Positions 1-5,292 of a DNA stretch of 5,292 nucleotides are shown in pieces. Where the stretch lies: NCBI GenBank assembly GCA_016342385.1, contig JAEINM010000308.1:1-5292 (forward strand), in the 5' to 3' direction. Every line of letters starts with the position of its first letter. Position 1 is the stretch's first letter. The notes under the pieces are model-generated. The model searched no databases, had not been told where the DNA came from, and saw nothing but the letters and a program-made list of their open reading frames with translations. Source of the stretch: Spirochaetaceae bacterium (lineage in GTDB: Bacteria; Spirochaetota; Spirochaetia; DSM-2461). Position numbers and translations under genes: made by a program.

Positions 1-701
1 GGCAGCAGACCGGCGAGTTTGTCGCCAGAAAAGGACCTGTTTTTACTAATATTGTTCTTGCAGATGAAATAAATAGAGCTCCGGCCAAAGTTCAGGCGGC
101 ACTACTTGAATCCATGGCGGAGAAGCAGGTTACCATAGGTGATAATACATACAAACTTCCCGATCCTTTTTTTGTTCTGGCAACACAAAATCCCATTGAA
201 CAGGAGGGAACATACCAGTTACCCGAAGCTCAGCTTGACCGTTTTGTTATGAAACTGCGAATCAACTATCCCTCTGCCGGAGAGGAACTTGAGATCCTCA
301 AGAGAATGGGAAGTGAAAAAGAGATAAAAATAAGCCGGGTTTTAAATACCATCACTTTAGGCCAGCTGCGCAAAGCGGCAGAATCCATTACAGTTGATGA
401 GAGAATCGAAAAATACATTGTGTCCATTGTCACGGCGTCGAGGGCCGTTGATCAGAAACATCTTTCTTTTGTCCGGTATATTGAATATGGAGCCTCTCCC
501 CGTGCGACAATCTATCTTTTCCGTTGTGCCCGTGTCAAAGCTCTGTTTGAGGGAAGAACCTTTGTTCTGCCCGAAGATGTTAAGGCTGTGGCTTTTGATG
601 TTCTGAGGCACCGCATTGTCCTTTCTTACGAGGCACAGGCTGAAGAACTGTCAACTGATGATGTTATCCGGGATATTCTATCGGCGGTTTCTGTTCCGTG
701 A
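1..701 (+). CDS. moxR: MoxR-family AAA+ ATPase, 5'-truncated by the window edge
   Basis: This is a cytoplasmic AAA+ ATPase of the MoxR family, which typically works as a chaperone-like partner of VWA-domain proteins. The open frame runs from the window edge (first full codon at base 3) for 232 residues, so about 100 residues, including Walker A, lie upstream. Visible elements, numbered from base 3: the MoxR motif GPVFTN leading into Walker B (LADEINRAP, residues 19-27), sensor 1 in LATQNPIEQEGTYQLPEAQ (Asn63), the arginine-finger region LDRF (Arg80), sensor 2 in GASPRA (Arg167), and the conserved lid segment VLRHRIVLSYEAQAE near the C-terminus. Met at base 114 is internal and follows Walker B, so it is not the start. 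The TGA stop shares its last base with the ATG of the next gene, which points to co-translation with the DUF58 protein. The family call is secure; the substrate is unknown. Confidence 0.96.
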   Translation, partial: QQTGEFVARKGPVFTNIVLADEINRAPAKVQAALLESMAEKQVTIGDNTYKLPDPFFVLATQNPIEQEGTYQLPEAQLDRFVMKLRINYPSAGEELEILKRMGSEKEIKISRVLNTITLGQLRKAAESITVDERIEKYIVSIVTASRAVDQKHLSFVRYIEYGASPRATIYLFRCARVKALFEGRTFVLPEDVKAVAFDVLRHRIVLSYEAQAEELSTDDVIRDILSAVSVP

Positions 702-1576
702 TGGATAACCAGGACCTGTCAAAACGGGTCAGGAAGCTGCATTTAATATCGGGAAAACTCGTTGAAAGCTTTTTTGCGGGAAATTACCGTTCGGTTTTCA
801 AGGGGCCGGGATTGGAATTTGATGAGGTCCGGGAATATATCGCCGGAGATGACACCCGGTTCATAGACTGGAATGTCTCATCCCGCATGGGGACTCCCTA
901 TACAAAAACTTTTCGCGAAGAGCGCGAGGTTGTCCTTCAGGTATTAATTGATATTTCAGCGTCTCTTTCAACAGGAGCCGGATCTGTCAGTAAACAGGAT
1001 ACAGCCGGTATGATCTTTGCCTTACTCGCTTTTGCTGCAGTCGCGAATAACGACCGTGTCGGGTCTCTTCTCTTTTCTGATCGTATTGAAAAATCGGTAC
1101 AACCCATGAAGGGGAAAAAACATGTTTTGAAGCAGATTTCAACAGTTCTTTCAGCAGAGGCGGAAGGGAAGGGTTCAGATTTATCTCTGGCTTTTCGCTC
1201 AACAGCAGAAAGCATGAAAAGACGGGGGATCTGCGTTATTCTATCAGATTTCCGTTCTTCCGGGTACTGGAGTGAATTAACAGTCCTTTCGAGAAAGCAT
1301 GATGTCATTGCCATTAGAATTACCGATCCCGTGGATAGACAGTACCCTGTAAGTGGATTGATAGAACTGCAGGATCCTGAAACAGGAGAATCTATTCTCG
1401 GATTCGGAAGATCGCAGAAATTCCGTGAGGAATATGCCGAGTTCTGGGAAGTAGAACGGTTGAACTGGTTAAACGGCTGTCGGAGAATCGGTGTGGATAC
1501 TCTGGAAATTAGTACTGAAGATGATGTTGCCGTTAAATTAATGGAATATTTCAACAGGAGAAATAAAAGGCGATGA
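701..1576 (+). CDS. DUF58 domain protein (soluble, VWA-like), MoxR partner
   Basis: This is a cytoplasmic protein of the DUF58 family, which is almost always encoded beside moxR. I chose ATG 701 (291 residues) because it forms a TGATG junction with the moxR stop. An in-frame GTG at 698 would add only one residue, and neither start has a clear Shine-Dalgarno site, so translation is probably coupled to moxR. The family signature is clear around residues 36-79: GPGLEFDEVREY, then GDDTRFIDWNVSSR, then YTKTFREERE. It is followed by a VWA-like MIDAS motif D-I-S-A-S (Asp84, Ser86, Ser88), KGSDL near residues 158-161 where many relatives have Gly-Thr-Asp, and ILSDF (Asp183). There is no signal peptide or membrane span, so this is the short soluble DUF58 form. 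It ends in an ATGA overlap with the next gene. The family is certain; its molecular role is inferred from its neighbours. Confidence 0.95.
   Translation: MDNQDLSKRVRKLHLISGKLVESFFAGNYRSVFKGPGLEFDEVREYIAGDDTRFIDWNVSSRMGTPYTKTFREEREVVLQVLIDISASLSTGAGSVSKQDTAGMIFALLAFAAVANNDRVGSLLFSDRIEKSVQPMKGKKHVLKQISTVLSAEAEGKGSDLSLAFRSTAESMKRRGICVILSDFRSSGYWSELTVLSRKHDVIAIRITDPVDRQYPVSGLIELQDPETGESILGFGRSQKFREEYAEFWEVERLNWLNGCRRIGVDTLEISTEDDVAVKLMEYFNRRNKRR
1556..1570 (+). promoter_or_regulatory. Ribosome binding region of the BatD/DUF4381-like gene
   Basis: AGGAG at 1556-1560 lies 12 bases before ATG 1573, a little far, and AAAGG at 1566-1570 lies only 2 bases before it. The site is thus imperfect, and the ATGA overlap with the DUF58 stop suggests that re-initiation by the terminating ribosome contributes. 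Confidence 0.55.
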
Positions 1577-2445
1577 GAAAATATATCACTTTATCACTCC
1601 TCATCTTTCTTCTTCCGTCAGTATTGAAGGCTCAGGTGGAAGTTAAACGGGCTGTGTTTATTCCTCCTGAATATTATATGGGGGACCCTGTTGAATTAAG
1701 GATTCAGATAAAACTGGATGATTATGAACAGCTGAATGTTCCTGATGATTTTGAAACCTATGAGTGGGTGGAAATTAAAGATGTAAAAGTTTTTCAGAAA
1801 GATCGTGAAGCCGAGTTAATTGTTCAATTCACCAGTTTCAGTCCTGGTACTAGAGCTCTCCCAGACCTGGATTTCGGACCCTATGTTCTTAGAGATTTTA
1901 AAATCTATACCAATTCTCTTGTCGAGGAAGGGGAGAATGATCTTAAAGACATTCGTGCACAGGTCATGATTCCCGGATCCAGACTGTATTTTTTTCTATT
2001 GACTCTTGCAGCGTTTATTCTCCCTTATATGGTGTACTTTTCAGCAAAAATCCTTATTAGATATACAATCCTGCTGGCAAGGAAATATCATTCCGCCAGA
2101 CCTTATCGAACTTTGAACCGTATACTGAAGAAGCTGGACACTACTCTGGAGAAAATTTCAGTCAGGGACTTTTTTATTACTCTTTCTGATTCTCTGCGGG
2201 TTTATCTGACAGCAAGAACGGGATTTGACTGTAAGTCGGCTACGACCAGTGAAATATCTTCTCTTCATGGATTCGGCCTGGATCAGAAGCTCTGGGAACG
2301 TCTTGTCGCCGTTTTAAAAAGAGGCGATATGGTAAAATTCGGCGGGGAGATTCTTACGGTAAATCAGATGAAGGAAAATCTAGATTTTGTTTCATCTCTC
2401 TGTTTCGAAATAGAGAAAAGGGAGGATCTCCATGTTGACATTTGA
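1573..2445 (+). CDS. BatD/DUF4381-like single-span membrane protein
   Basis: This is a 290-residue protein that I recognise only by architecture. Residues 1-20 form a signal peptide with likely cleavage after LKA. Residues 21-135 look like an extracytoplasmic beta-sandwich: the opening pattern (VEVKRAVFIPPEYYMGDPVE) resembles the first repeat of BatD, and FSPGTRALPDLDFG is typical of such domains. A membrane span covers about residues 138-160. The tail (161-290) is helical, with RPYRTLNRILKKLD, ISVRDFFITLSDSLRVYL and GDMVKFGGE, a pattern seen in DUF4381 proteins and in BatD C-termini. Basic residues after the span put the tail in the cytoplasm. The ATG overlaps the DUF58 stop by 4 bases, and the stop lies 14 bases inside batA. 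I infer a linker between cytoplasmic MoxR/DUF58 and the periplasmic Bat proteins. It could instead be an ordinary DUF4381 protein; the exact family needs a profile search. Confidence 0.8.
   Translation: MRKYITLSLLIFLLPSVLKAQVEVKRAVFIPPEYYMGDPVELRIQIKLDDYEQLNVPDDFETYEWVEIKDVKVFQKDREAELIVQFTSFSPGTRALPDLDFGPYVLRDFKIYTNSLVEEGENDLKDIRAQVMIPGSRLYFFLLTLAAFILPYMVYFSAKILIRYTILLARKYHSARPYRTLNRILKKLDTTLEKISVRDFFITLSDSLRVYLTARTGFDCKSATTSEISSLHGFGLDQKLWERLVAVLKRGDMVKFGGEILTVNQMKENLDFVSSLCFEIEKREDLHVDI
2419..2425 (+). promoter_or_regulatory. Shine-Dalgarno site of batA
   Basis: AGGGAGG stands 6 bases before ATG 2432 and fixes this start, although it lies inside the coding region of the preceding gene. The same bases can pair with CTCC just before the ATG (2428-2431) or with CCTCCTTTT at 2458-2466 in the batA codons, so access may depend on translation of the upstream gene. 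Confidence 0.85.
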
Positions 2446-3433
2446 AACTCCCCAATACCTCCTTTTACTCCTCTTATTACCACCGGCAATTTACTTCCGT
2501 CATTTTCGCAGGAATAAGGGCGCTATACTTTCTTTTCCCTTTAAGGTATGGAAAGGTTCGGGATTTTATCCCAGACAGTTTTTTATAAAGAGTATTCTCT
2601 TTGTGCTGGCCTTGTTTTTCTGGATTGGAATCGTTCTGTTTGTTCTCGTTCTGGGGGGGCCGTCTTTGAGCAGGCATGAAAAACTTTATCTCTCTAGAGG
2701 TGTTGATATCATGATTGTCTTTGATCAGTCACCCAGTATGGCGGGAAAAGATTTTCCTCCTGTCAACCGATTTGAAACAGCTAGAGAAATGACCCGGCAT
2801 TTTATTAATGGAAGAGAAAATGATCCCATCGGTATTGTCAGTTTCGGTACCGAAGCCGTTTTGAGAGTTCCTCCCACTCTGGATTACAATCTGCTGAAGC
2901 AGAGGCTCAACAGTTTGAAGATTATGGAAATGGGAGACGGAACAGCTATAGGGATGGGCCTGGCTGTTGCAGCTCTCCATCTTTCTCATAGTAAAGCCGA
3001 TGAAAAAATAATTATCCTTCTGACTGATGGAGAGAATAATTCCGGCGAGATACAGCCTGAAACTTCTGCCTCTATAGCTCAGAAACTGGGAATAAGGATT
3101 TATAGTATCGGGATAGGACAAAGTGGAGAAATCGCTGCGGAATTTACCGATCCCGATACGGGATCGGTCTATTCGGCAACCCTTCAAAGTAAATTCGATG
3201 AACAGTTGCTGAGAAGGATCGCAGAGGAGTCGGGAGGGCGGTATTTTCATGCTGTGAGTCCGGGAACCCTTGAGGTGGTCTTTCAAACAATAGACTCTCT
3301 GGAATCAATAGAGCGTCTGGTAAAAATGCAGGTTGTCTTTGAACCTCTTCATTATTTGTTCATTCTCGTAGGCTTTATTCTTATATTAATAGAATTTATT
3401 GTCAGAAAAGCTGTTTTCAGGGAGATCCTGTGA
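2432..3433 (+). CDS. batA: BatA, membrane-anchored VWA-domain protein
   Basis: A 333-residue BatA with the classic layout: a hydrophobic span at about 7-22, a basic loop (23-53), a second span at about 54-75, a VWA domain at about 90-290, and a C-terminal span at about 306-324. The basic loop and the basic C-terminal tail should be cytoplasmic by the positive-inside rule, placing the VWA domain in the periplasm. MIDAS residues are all present: D-Q-S-P-S (Asp98, Ser100, Ser102), Thr171 in GDGTAIG and Asp199 in LLTDGENN. The Gln and Pro at the variable positions are unlike the usual D-V/I-S-G/R-S. The following AGKDFPPVNRFETAR segment is Bat-like. ATG 2432 has a strong Shine-Dalgarno site (AGGGAGG, 6 bases upstream) and lies inside the end of the preceding gene. 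It is assigned BatA rather than BatB by position and because the next gene has the stronger BatB signature. Confidence 0.93.
   Translation: MLTFETPQYLLLLLLLPPAIYFRHFRRNKGAILSFPFKVWKGSGFYPRQFFIKSILFVLALFFWIGIVLFVLVLGGPSLSRHEKLYLSRGVDIMIVFDQSPSMAGKDFPPVNRFETAREMTRHFINGRENDPIGIVSFGTEAVLRVPPTLDYNLLKQRLNSLKIMEMGDGTAIGMGLAVAALHLSHSKADEKIIILLTDGENNSGEIQPETSASIAQKLGIRIYSIGIGQSGEIAAEFTDPDTGSVYSATLQSKFDEQLLRRIAEESGGRYFHAVSPGTLEVVFQTIDSLESIERLVKMQVVFEPLHYLFILVGFILILIEFIVRKAVFREIL
3146..3168 (+). repeat. Perfect 10-base inverted repeat inside batA
   Basis: ACCGATCCCG (3146-3155) and CGGGATCGGT (3159-3168) are exact reverse complements separated by ATA. In mRNA this would give a GC-rich 10-pair hairpin with a three-base loop. 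It falls in the batA codons for TDPDTGSV. No T-run follows, so it is not an intrinsic terminator. A chance product of codon choice is possible. Confidence 0.8.
3419..3424 (+). promoter_or_regulatory. Shine-Dalgarno site of batB
   Basis: AGGGAG lies 5 bases before GTG 3430, inside the last codons of batA. It decides the use of GTG as start: the GTG overlaps the batA TGA and the protein's hydrophobic N-terminus follows directly. Confidence 0.8.
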
Positions 3434-4419
3434 AAATAAATAATCCCGAAGCGATTTATCTACTATTCTTATTAATTCCCCTTTTTATCTCGGCAACTTT
3501 ACGGTACAGGTCGGGAAGCCGTCAGTTGCTGAGGCTTGGAGGAAAATGGAGAAAGAAAAAAATTCTCGATCTTTATCTTGTAAAATTCTTTTTTTCAACA
3601 GCTATGCTGGCGCTTTTTATCGTTGCAGTAACCCTTTCTCTTATGGGAATCGTCTGGGGACAAAAACCGGTACACGAAGAAAAAAAAGGGATTGATGTTG
3701 CTTTTGTTCTGGATATTTCGAGAAGTATGCTCGCTGAAGATCTCTATCCTTCCCGTCTCGATAAAGCTGTTGATCTGGTGCGGACCACTATTAAAAATCT
3801 AAAAGGAAGCCGGTTCAGTATCACTGTTTTTAAAGGATCGGCGGTTGTAGCTGTTCCTCTGACAGAAGATATTGTTTCAATCGAATCATTTCTCAATAAT
3901 GTCAACCCTTCCATGCTGAGCAGTAAGGGGACCAATCCCGAAATTGGTCTCATTCGCGCGATCAATTCATTTCCTCCCGGCATTGGCCATAATGGTGCCA
4001 TTATTCTTATCAGCGATGGAGATGAGCTGGAGGGAAATCTTATGAATGGAGCCGATTTGGCGGCGTCTAGAAATATTCCTGTCTTTACTATAGGAGCCGG
4101 AAATGTAGAGGGGATTCCCATCATATTACCCGATGGAACTGTGATTAAGGATTTGACGGGAAATACTGTTATTTCCGCTCTCGATGACATGTCTTTGAAA
4201 AAAGCATCGGAGAGAAGCGGCGGAGAGTATTTTGATTTATCATCCCCCTCCGCAGCGGTTAATCTTTTGGATTCTGTCCGTGCCATCAATGAATTTTCCG
4301 ATAGAAAAGGGATAAGGTTCAGAAATATTGAACATTACCGGTTTTTTATAATAATGGCACTGATATTTATTTTTCTGAATTTTTTTATCAGGGGGGTTAA
4401 ATGGAAAAAAGACTTCTGA
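3430..4419 (+). CDS. batB: BatB, membrane-anchored VWA-domain protein
   Basis: A 329-residue paralogue of BatA with the same topology: span at about 8-24, a very basic loop (RYRSGSR to WRKKK), span at about 51-76, VWA domain at about 87-290 and span at about 302-320 followed by a basic tail. The VWA domain is therefore predicted to be periplasmic. The MIDAS is complete: D-I-S-R-S (Asp95, Ser97, Ser99), Thr168 in SSKGTNP and Asp196 in LISDGDE. Two stretches typical of BatB are visible: DISRSMLAEDLYPSRLDKA, and GIPIILPDGTVIKDLTGNTV with SALDDMSLKKASERSGGEY after it. Translation starts at GTG 3430, which overlaps the batA stop in a GTGA junction, with AGGGAG 5 bases upstream. BatA and BatB probably act together in one membrane assembly (family knowledge plus inference). 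Confidence 0.95.
   Translation: MKINNPEAIYLLFLLIPLFISATLRYRSGSRQLLRLGGKWRKKKILDLYLVKFFFSTAMLALFIVAVTLSLMGIVWGQKPVHEEKKGIDVAFVLDISRSMLAEDLYPSRLDKAVDLVRTTIKNLKGSRFSITVFKGSAVVAVPLTEDIVSIESFLNNVNPSMLSSKGTNPEIGLIRAINSFPPGIGHNGAIILISDGDELEGNLMNGADLAASRNIPVFTIGAGNVEGIPIILPDGTVIKDLTGNTVISALDDMSLKKASERSGGEYFDLSSPSAAVNLLDSVRAINEFSDRKGIRFRNIEHYRFFIIMALIFIFLNFFIRGVKWKKDF
4390..4396 (+). promoter_or_regulatory. G-rich Shine-Dalgarno site of batC
   Basis: AGGGGGG lies 4 bases before ATG 4401. It can pair with the anti-Shine-Dalgarno sequence if one G-U wobble pair is allowed. It is encoded within the RGVK codons near the end of batB. Confidence 0.7.
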
Positions 4420-4988
4420 AGGTCCTAATTCTTTTATCAGCTGTTCTTTCTTTCGCTTCCTGTAAAGCTATGGAACCCGGTTTATCTGTTCTTGTAGGGA
4501 ATTATTCTTATCAGATTGGAGAATTTCAACAGGCCACTGTCCACTATGTCAAAGGATTGGAAAGTCAGCGATTTAAAGAGTGGATCTACTATAATATGGG
4601 AAATGTATATTTTTCTCTTGGAGAAGGAGGTGCGGCTCTGGATGTCTGGGACAATGTGGACTCGGCAGTGGAGCCGGATCTTAGGCATAAACTGAATTTT
4701 AATAAAGGTGTTCTATACTATCAACTGGGAAAATATAGTGAAGCCTATCAGATGTTTAAGGAAGCTCTTAAGGCAGATCCTTCGAGTCTTGATGCAAAGA
4801 TTAACCTGGAACTCACGTTGGGTAAACTTGCTGCCCCCGCAGTAGACAGAGGAGCCGAGAGCTCAAATGACGGAGACCGGGTTAATCCTGTTGAAACAGA
4901 GCGGATACTTGAATACATTAGAAGAAAGGAGGGTGAGCTGTGGTTTTCTTCGGAAAAAGAAACCTTGTACGATCAGGAAGACTGGTAG
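4401..4988 (+). CDS. batC: BatC, TPR-repeat lipoprotein
   Basis: A 195-residue TPR protein in the BatC position. The N-terminus has two basic residues (Lys3, Arg4), a hydrophobic core and a possible lipobox F-A-S-C with Cys21, so a lipid-anchored periplasmic protein is likely. The Phe at -3 departs from the usual Leu, but spirochaetal lipoboxes are known to be relaxed. TPR units are visible at about 29-58 (GNYSYQIGEFQQATVHYVKG), 62-95 (YYNMGNVYFSLGEGGAALDVW) and 96-129 (NFNKGVLYYQLGKYSEAYQMF, ending ALKADPSS), with a fourth helix pair beginning at about 130. A polar linker (145-165) leads to a C-terminal segment, ERILEYIRRKEGELW, of the kind found at the end of BatC proteins. ATG 4401 lies 19 bases inside batB, behind a G-rich ribosome site. 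The last 49 bases also encode the start of batD. TPRs usually bind proteins; the partner is probably another Bat protein (inference). Confidence 0.92.
   Translation: MEKRLLKVLILLSAVLSFASCKAMEPGLSVLVGNYSYQIGEFQQATVHYVKGLESQRFKEWIYYNMGNVYFSLGEGGAALDVWDNVDSAVEPDLRHKLNFNKGVLYYQLGKYSEAYQMFKEALKADPSSLDAKINLELTLGKLAAPAVDRGAESSNDGDRVNPVETERILEYIRRKEGELWFSSEKETLYDQEDW
4925..4933 (+). promoter_or_regulatory. Near-consensus Shine-Dalgarno site of batD
   Basis: AAAGGAGGG contains AGGAGG (4927-4932) with 7 bases to GTG 4940, the best ribosome binding site in the window. It lies wholly within the batC codons for RRKEGE and settles the batD start 49 bases before the batC stop ends. Confidence 0.88.
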
Positions 4989-5292
4989 TTTTCCTTTTAT
5001 TCATTCTTCAGTCCCACCATTTATTCTCACAGGAAGAGCCTCGTACTACTGTGGAGATCTCTCCTGAAAAAATTATTGTCGGTCAGCGGTTTGATGTTAC
5101 GATTTTTGCAGACTTTTCATCATATAATAATGTCATTATAAAAGAACCGCGGTTACCTGAGGGAATTTCTCTGGTCGGTGGTCCCTATAAAAGTGCTCAG
5201 ACTATTAGAGTCGGAGACCAGGATAATTTTCAATATATTAAGAAAACCAGGATTTTCTATAAGTTTAAAGTTTCAAAATCGGGTATTTATTC
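4940..5292 (+). CDS. batD: BatD, N-terminal part, cut off by the window end
   Basis: The frame opens at GTG 4940 and continues without a stop to the window edge (117 complete codons), so only the N-terminus of a normally much longer protein is seen. Residues 7-30 form a signal peptide: basic KRNLVRSGR, hydrophobic LVVFLLFIL, and likely cleavage near LFS|QEE. The mature start has the BatD pattern of a first beta repeat: TTVEISPEKIIVGQRFDVTI, then LPEGISLVGGPYKSAQTI with aromatic residues following and FKVSKSGIY at the edge. BatD proteins generally carry several such extracytoplasmic domains, one membrane span and a cytoplasmic tail (family knowledge). GTG 4940 is chosen because an almost ideal AAAGGAGGG site sits upstream and the signal peptide follows directly; I see no better start downstream. 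It overlaps batC by 49 bases in another frame, which is long for a gene overlap. Confidence 0.9.
   Translation, partial: MVFFGKRNLVRSGRLVVFLLFILQSHHLFSQEEPRTTVEISPEKIIVGQRFDVTIFADFSSYNNVIIKEPRLPEGISLVGGPYKSAQTIRVGDQDNFQYIKKTRIFYKFKVSKSGIY

Noticed and set aside
114..116. ATG 114 as the start of the MoxR protein
   Set aside because: The frame is open to the window edge and encodes the conserved Walker B region before this Met, so the real start is upstream of the window.
698..700. GTG 698 as the start of the DUF58 gene
   Set aside because: It would precede ATG 701 by one codon with no better ribosome site. The TGATG junction favours ATG 701, though the difference is only one residue.
1322..1331. 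ACCGATCCCG also occurs at 3146-3155, suggesting a repeated motif
   Set aside because: Both copies encode Thr-Asp-Pro with the same codons, and the first lacks the matching inverted arm. Two copies are not enough for a regulatory family.
1370..1387. Small palindromes CAGGATCCTG and TCCTG-AAA-CAGGA in the DUF58 gene
   Set aside because: They are short, within coding sequence, with no T-run or other context; such structures are expected by chance.
937..1554. Long antisense open frame opposite the DUF58 gene (also 2729-3286 opposite batA and 3744-4289 opposite batB)
   Set aside because: Each lies opposite a strongly conserved coding region, has no recognisable domain, and its translation is compositionally odd. 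These are shadows of the sense genes.
3989..4004. ATAATGG/CCATTAT inverted repeat in batB, and the TTCGGTACCGAA palindrome at 2843-2854 in batA
   Set aside because: The first is AT-rich with too small a loop for all pairs to form, and the second has no loop. Both lie in conserved coding regions with no sign of function.
4867..5067. A 66-codon + strand frame across the batC/batD junction
   Set aside because: It is a third frame over two genes whose own frames are well supported. Its ATG has no clear ribosome site, and its product resembles nothing.
1..5292. Possible new defence system built from MoxR and VWA proteins
   Set aside because: MoxR/VWA pairs do occur in ternary defence-like systems, but this gene order with BatA, BatB, BatC and BatD matches the known Bat cluster. 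No nuclease, mobile gene or compositional break is present.

Overview
The window is a single, gap-free stretch of one operon on the + strand. It holds a Bat ('Bacteroides aerotolerance')-type gene cluster of seven genes in the order moxR (5' end cut off), DUF58, a BatD/DUF4381-like membrane protein, batA, batB, batC and batD (3' end cut off). There is no intergenic DNA: every junction is an overlap of 1, 4, 14, 4, 19 and 49 bases. I see no RNA gene, mobile element, CRISPR array, promoter or terminator. The operon promoter must lie before base 1, and the end of batD after base 5292.

Organism: the gene order fits several phyla (Bacteroidota, Spirochaetota, Gammaproteobacteria, Planctomycetota). 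Strong purine-rich Shine-Dalgarno sites before most starts argue against Bacteroidota, which rarely use them. The sequence is slightly AT-rich, BatC carries a loose lipobox (F-A-S-C), and an extra membrane protein sits between DUF58 and batA. Together these suggest a spirochaete, perhaps of the Spirochaeta/Treponema side. This is an inference from style, not proof.

Layout: bases 1-701 encode the C-terminal two thirds of a MoxR AAA+ ATPase. Bases 701-1576 encode a soluble DUF58 protein with a von Willebrand A (VWA)-like fold. Bases 1573-2445 encode a protein with a signal peptide, a periplasmic beta domain, one membrane span and a cytoplasmic helical tail. Bases 2432-3433 and 3430-4419 encode the paralogous membrane-anchored VWA proteins BatA and BatB, both with intact metal-ion-dependent adhesion sites (MIDAS). 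Bases 4401-4988 encode a TPR lipoprotein, BatC. From base 4940 BatD begins, with a signal peptide and its first beta domain.

How they may work together (inference): MoxR and DUF58 are cytoplasmic. BatA and BatB appear to expose their VWA domains to the periplasm, where BatC and the beta domains of BatD and the third protein also lie. The third protein and BatD (by family) cross the membrane and could link the two sides. MoxR ATPases with VWA partners act as chaperone-like assembly or metal-insertion machines in better-known systems. The substrate of the Bat system is not established, and its role in oxygen or stress tolerance differs between species. The system is therefore known but poorly understood. 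The less expected items here are the overlap architecture, a possible masked ribosome binding site at batA, and the additional BatD-like protein.
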